From the NCBI GenBank assembly GCA_012511315.1, contig JAAZGI010000443.1, positions 1 through 7,621 on the forward strand: a DNA stretch of 7,621 bases, written 5' to 3'. The first letter of the stretch is position 1; every line of letters starts with the position of its first letter. Below are positions 5,632 through 7,621 of this stretch, piece by piece. A program made the position numbers and the translations under genes. This DNA comes from Clostridium sp. GTDB taxonomy: Bacteria; Bacillota; Clostridia; Clostridiales; Clostridiaceae. The notes under the pieces are model-generated. The model ran no database searches and was not told where the DNA came from. It saw only the letters and a program-made list of their open reading frames with translations.

Positions 5632-5822
5632 GGTTATATGAATACCAACTAGATTAAGTACAACTACATATCAAAAACCTCGAAAATGGGCTCTACTAAA
5701 GGTTTGTCCTAAAAAAAGGTCGATACGCTTAGTACCAACCTCTCAAATTTAACATAGAATCGGGATACCTAAGAAGCCCAGTTCAGATGTTATTCGTTTA
5801 AAGAAAATAGGTTTTAAACTAT
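5632..5822. other. Spacer between converging genes, nothing assigned
   Basis: No gene is seen here. A weak AT-rich hairpin (AAATAG 5805-5810 with CTATTT 5819-5824) overlaps the stop codon of the glutaredoxin-rubredoxin gene. Read on minus it is followed by TCTTT, so it may be a poor terminator for that gene. Confidence 0.35.
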
Positions 5823-6452
5823 TTATTCAACTTCAAACTGATCTTTTCCTACGCCACATAGCGGACATACCCAATCTTCAGGTAATGCTTCAAAGGATGT
5901 TCCTGGCGCAATTCCATTGTCTTCGTCCCCATCTGCTGGATCATAAACATATCCACAAACCTGACATATATACTTTTTCATATTTCCTTCCTCCTTTTGA
6001 GTTTTTATCTTTTTATGGTCTTCATTTGGATTTATTTGTATTTTTTCTTCAACTAGCTCTTTCTCTTCAACTAGCACCTTCTCTTCAACATTCACCGATC
6101 CTGAAACATCTTCAGCCCCTTCATCTTCTAAGGAAGCATCGCTAGGATCTACTTGATTTAACACAGCCGCTTCCTGTTGGGAATCCGCTTCGATTTGTTG
6201 CTCTTCGCCTTCTAAATATGTTTCACTCATCAGTTTCTCAATTTCTACTGGGTCAAAGCCTACAAAATAATTTTCACCTATAAAAATAGCTGGTACGCCT
6301 CGAATCCCCATTGACACCAACTTTTTTCTATTTTCTGGGTTTGCTGTGCTTTTCTCCTCATAGGGAATACTTTTTGTTTTAAAATACTCTTTGGCCATGT
6401 CACAGTATGGACATGTGGTTGATGTGTAGACAATGATTTTATTAGTTTCCAT
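5823..6452 (-). CDS. Glutaredoxin-like (YruB/NrdH-type) and rubredoxin fusion protein
   Basis: Cytoplasmic redox protein of 209 residues. Residues 1-80 are a glutaredoxin/thioredoxin-fold domain with the redox pair CPYC (C14, C17), the cis-proline loop GVPAIFIG (P54) and GFD at 65-67, as in the small YruB-type glutaredoxins of clostridia. Residues 81-157 are an acidic, probably disordered linker with three 6-residue repeats [18 protein letters not shown] (122-139). Residues 158-209 are a complete rubredoxin with iron ligands C163, C166, C196 and C199 ([10 protein letters not shown] and CPLCG). Rubredoxins carry one electron and often serve oxygen or peroxide detoxification; glutaredoxins handle thiol-disulfide exchange. 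The start ATG has GGAGG 7 nt upstream. An internal ribosome binding site could also give free 52-residue rubredoxin from ATG 5981. Partner enzymes are not in the window. Confidence 0.9.
   Translation of the reverse strand: METNKIIVYTSTTCPYCDMAKEYFKTKSIPYEEKSTANPENRKKLVSMGIRGVPAIFIGENYFVGFDPVEIEKLMSETYLEGEEQQIEADSQQEAAVLNQVDPSDASLEDEGAEDVSGSVNVEEKVLVEEKELVEEKIQINPNEDHKKIKTQKEEGNMKKYICQVCGYVYDPADGDEDNGIAPGTSFEALPEDWVCPLCGVGKDQFEVE
5990..5996 (-). promoter_or_regulatory. Internal ribosome binding site in front of the rubredoxin domain
   Basis: The minus strand reads AAGGAGG, then 8 nt, then ATG at 5981, which begins [13 protein letters not shown], the usual first residues of a free rubredoxin. 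In the fusion frame the same bases encode KEEGN at the end of the linker. Sequence and spacing are near ideal, better than for most gene starts in the window, so initiation here is likely. Confidence 0.75.
6036..6089 (-). repeat. 18-bp tandem repeat, three units, in the fusion linker
   Basis: Units occupy 6036-6053, 6054-6071 and 6072-6089, each containing TTCTTCAAC or TCTTCAAC on the plus strand. They encode VEEK plus two variable residues on the minus strand. The frame is kept, so the linker has probably grown or can change length by slippage in six-residue steps. Confidence 0.8.
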
Positions 6453-6795
6453 TTTATTCCTCCATTTTACACTTATTCTTCAAATTAAACTTGGTCTTTA
6501 TTCTTAAGAGTTCACAATTCAGAAACTCTAACCATTAAAGTAATGTTATACACGCTGATGTTGATGACTGATTTTTTCCAAAATACTCTTCTTACTCTAC
6601 ATTTTACTCTGAAATTAGAGCATTTGTAAAAGATTGTAACACCCCTTTACATAATGTTCAAACTTTATTCATAGACCTTCCTTCGTAATTGATTTAAATC
6701 TCTGTGAATCTCAAACAATACAGCCATAAGACCATGTATAATAAGGGAAAGAAAGCAAATTGCACGATTCATCAATTTAAATAGAGGTATCAAAA
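6453..6795. other. Divergent spacer between the glutaredoxin-rubredoxin gene and rluF
   Basis: This 343-bp AT-rich stretch must hold the promoters of both flanking genes. On the plus strand TATAAT at 6737-6742 is a likely -10 for rluF, without a good -35. Towards the leftward gene I could not pick a convincing promoter. A short inverted repeat CATTA-AAG-TAATG (6533-6545) lies about 80-90 nt upstream of that gene. No RNA gene is recognised. Confidence 0.5.
6737..6742 (+). promoter_or_regulatory. Putative -10 element of rluF
   Basis: TATAAT, perfect consensus, 54 nt upstream of the rluF ATG, preceded by TG without the usual one-base gap. The -35 region at 17 bp spacing (AACAAT) is a poor match, so this call is tentative. 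Confidence 0.4.
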
Positions 6796-7536
6796 ATGAA
6801 ATCAGAATCAACCCGAATAAATAAATATATATCGGCATCTGGCTACACGTCACGACGCCAAGCTGACCGCCTAATTGAAGACGGGCGAGTACGCATTAAT
6901 GGAGACCTTGCAGTGATTGGCTCTCAAGTTTTCTCTGGGGATCAAGTTACGGTAGACGGCAAAACCCTGGAAAAGAAAAAGAAAAACGTTTATTTAGCTT
7001 TTAATAAGCCAAGGGGGCTGGAGACCACCACCAATGAGTCTGTTAAGGGGAATGTGATCTCCTATATTAATTATCCTGAACGAATCTTTCCCATCGGTCG
7101 TTTAGACAAAGATTCTCAAGGACTCCTTTTGTTTACTGATGATGGTGATATCGTGAATCGAATTCTTCGTAGTACCAACAATCATGAAAAAGAATACATT
7201 GTTACCGTTAATAAAACCATAACCGATGAGTTTATTCACAACATGTCCCACGGCGTTCCCATCCTAGATACGGTCACCAAACCTTGCACCGTGGAAAAGT
7301 TATCCACACGCCAGTTCCGAATTATACTCACCCAAGGCCTAAATCGACAAATTCGCAGAATGTGTGAATTCCTCGATTACCGAGTGGTTAACCTAAAGCG
7401 AATTCGAATCATGAATATACTGCTGGGTGACCAAGAAGAAGGCGTTATTCGACACCTATCACCCTTGGAAATGAAGGAACTAGACGATTTACTCCAGGAC
7501 TCCATTAAACACCCTGAAGTTAAAGACGCCCCTTAA
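6796..7536 (+). CDS. rluF: 23S rRNA pseudouridine(2604) synthase RluF
   Basis: RluF converts a uridine in 23S rRNA (U2604 in E. coli numbering) to pseudouridine. The 246-residue product has an N-terminal S4 RNA-binding domain at about 6-55 (RINKYISASGYTSRRQADRLIEDG). The RsuA/RluB/E/F catalytic core follows with KPRG at 71-74, GRLDKDSQGLLLFT at 101-114 where D104 is the catalytic aspartate, and HEKEYIVTVNK at 130-140. Residues 179-190 (TQGLNRQIRRMC) and KRIRIMNI at 201-208 are the RluF-specific signature and separate it from RluB and RsuA. E. coli RluF carries a longer basic tail that is absent here. AGAGGT lies 7 nt before the ATG. It appears to be a single gene, read divergently from the glutaredoxin-rubredoxin gene. 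Confidence 0.95.
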   Translation: MKSESTRINKYISASGYTSRRQADRLIEDGRVRINGDLAVIGSQVFSGDQVTVDGKTLEKKKKNVYLAFNKPRGLETTTNESVKGNVISYINYPERIFPIGRLDKDSQGLLLFTDDGDIVNRILRSTNNHEKEYIVTVNKTITDEFIHNMSHGVPILDTVTKPCTVEKLSTRQFRIILTQGLNRQIRRMCEFLDYRVVNLKRIRIMNILLGDQEEGVIRHLSPLEMKELDDLLQDSIKHPEVKDAP

Positions 7537-7621
7537 AAATATCTAACTTTTGCCAATATCCATTGCAAATAACGAGTAGGGAGTAATTATAAAAGAACAT
7601 AAATTACACACACTTTTAGAA

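Noticed and set aside
5690..5765. Possible insertion-sequence remnant (a minus-strand frame reads about 15 codons to a stop)
   Set aside because: No terminal inverted repeats, no target duplication and no recognisable transposase motif; too short to support.
6665..6853. Minus-strand open frame of 62 codons, hydrophobic with a basic end, beginning GTG inside rluF
   Set aside because: There is no ribosome binding site at GTG 6853 or at the internal ATGs, its first third is antisense to the conserved S4 domain of rluF, and AT-rich antisense DNA readily reads as hydrophobic residues. A small membrane protein from the internal methionine near 6772 cannot be fully excluded.
7537..7621. Start of a further gene at the right edge (AGGGAG followed by an open frame)
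   Set aside because: No ATG, GTG or TTG start at a suitable distance; only ATT or ATA could serve. The window ends too soon to judge.

Overview
The window looks like chromosomal DNA of a strictly anaerobic, low-GC Firmicute of the class Clostridia. This rests on a clostridial-type NfnAB transhydrogenase, the redox repressor Rex, a rubredoxin, an RsgI-type membrane protein, AT-rich spacers and strong AGGAGG-like ribosome binding sites. I cannot name the genus. There are no rRNA or tRNA genes, no CRISPR array and no recognisable mobile element.

Layout. Positions 1-3067 hold a minus-strand redox block, read right to left: rex, a 367-bp spacer, nfnA, then nfnB. nfnB overlaps nfnA by one base and runs off the left edge. 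Rex senses the NADH/NAD+ ratio and NfnAB couples NADH, ferredoxin and NADPH pools. Rex-like half-sites lie in front of both rex and nfnA, so this is probably one redox regulatory unit.

Positions 3211-5631 hold a divergent pair. On the minus strand is a membrane-anchored alpha/beta-hydrolase-fold protein in which every expected catalytic position is substituted. On the plus strand is a single-pass membrane protein that appears to join the C-terminal domain of sigma factor SigI to the anti-sigma factor RsgI. The sigma-2-like part of SigI, the basic recognition helix and the Asn-Pro self-cleavage motif of RsgI are all missing or replaced. The 588-bp spacer between the two genes contains a 15-bp tandem repeat, two inverted repeats and a good promoter for the hydrolase-like gene. 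Each gene ends at a hairpin. This pair is the least ordinary part of the window.

Positions 5823-6452 (minus) encode a glutaredoxin-like domain joined to a rubredoxin through an acidic repetitive linker. A near-perfect ribosome binding site and ATG sit inside the frame exactly at the start of the rubredoxin, so free rubredoxin may also be made. Positions 6796-7536 (plus) encode the 23S rRNA pseudouridine synthase RluF. The last 85 bases hold no gene I can support.
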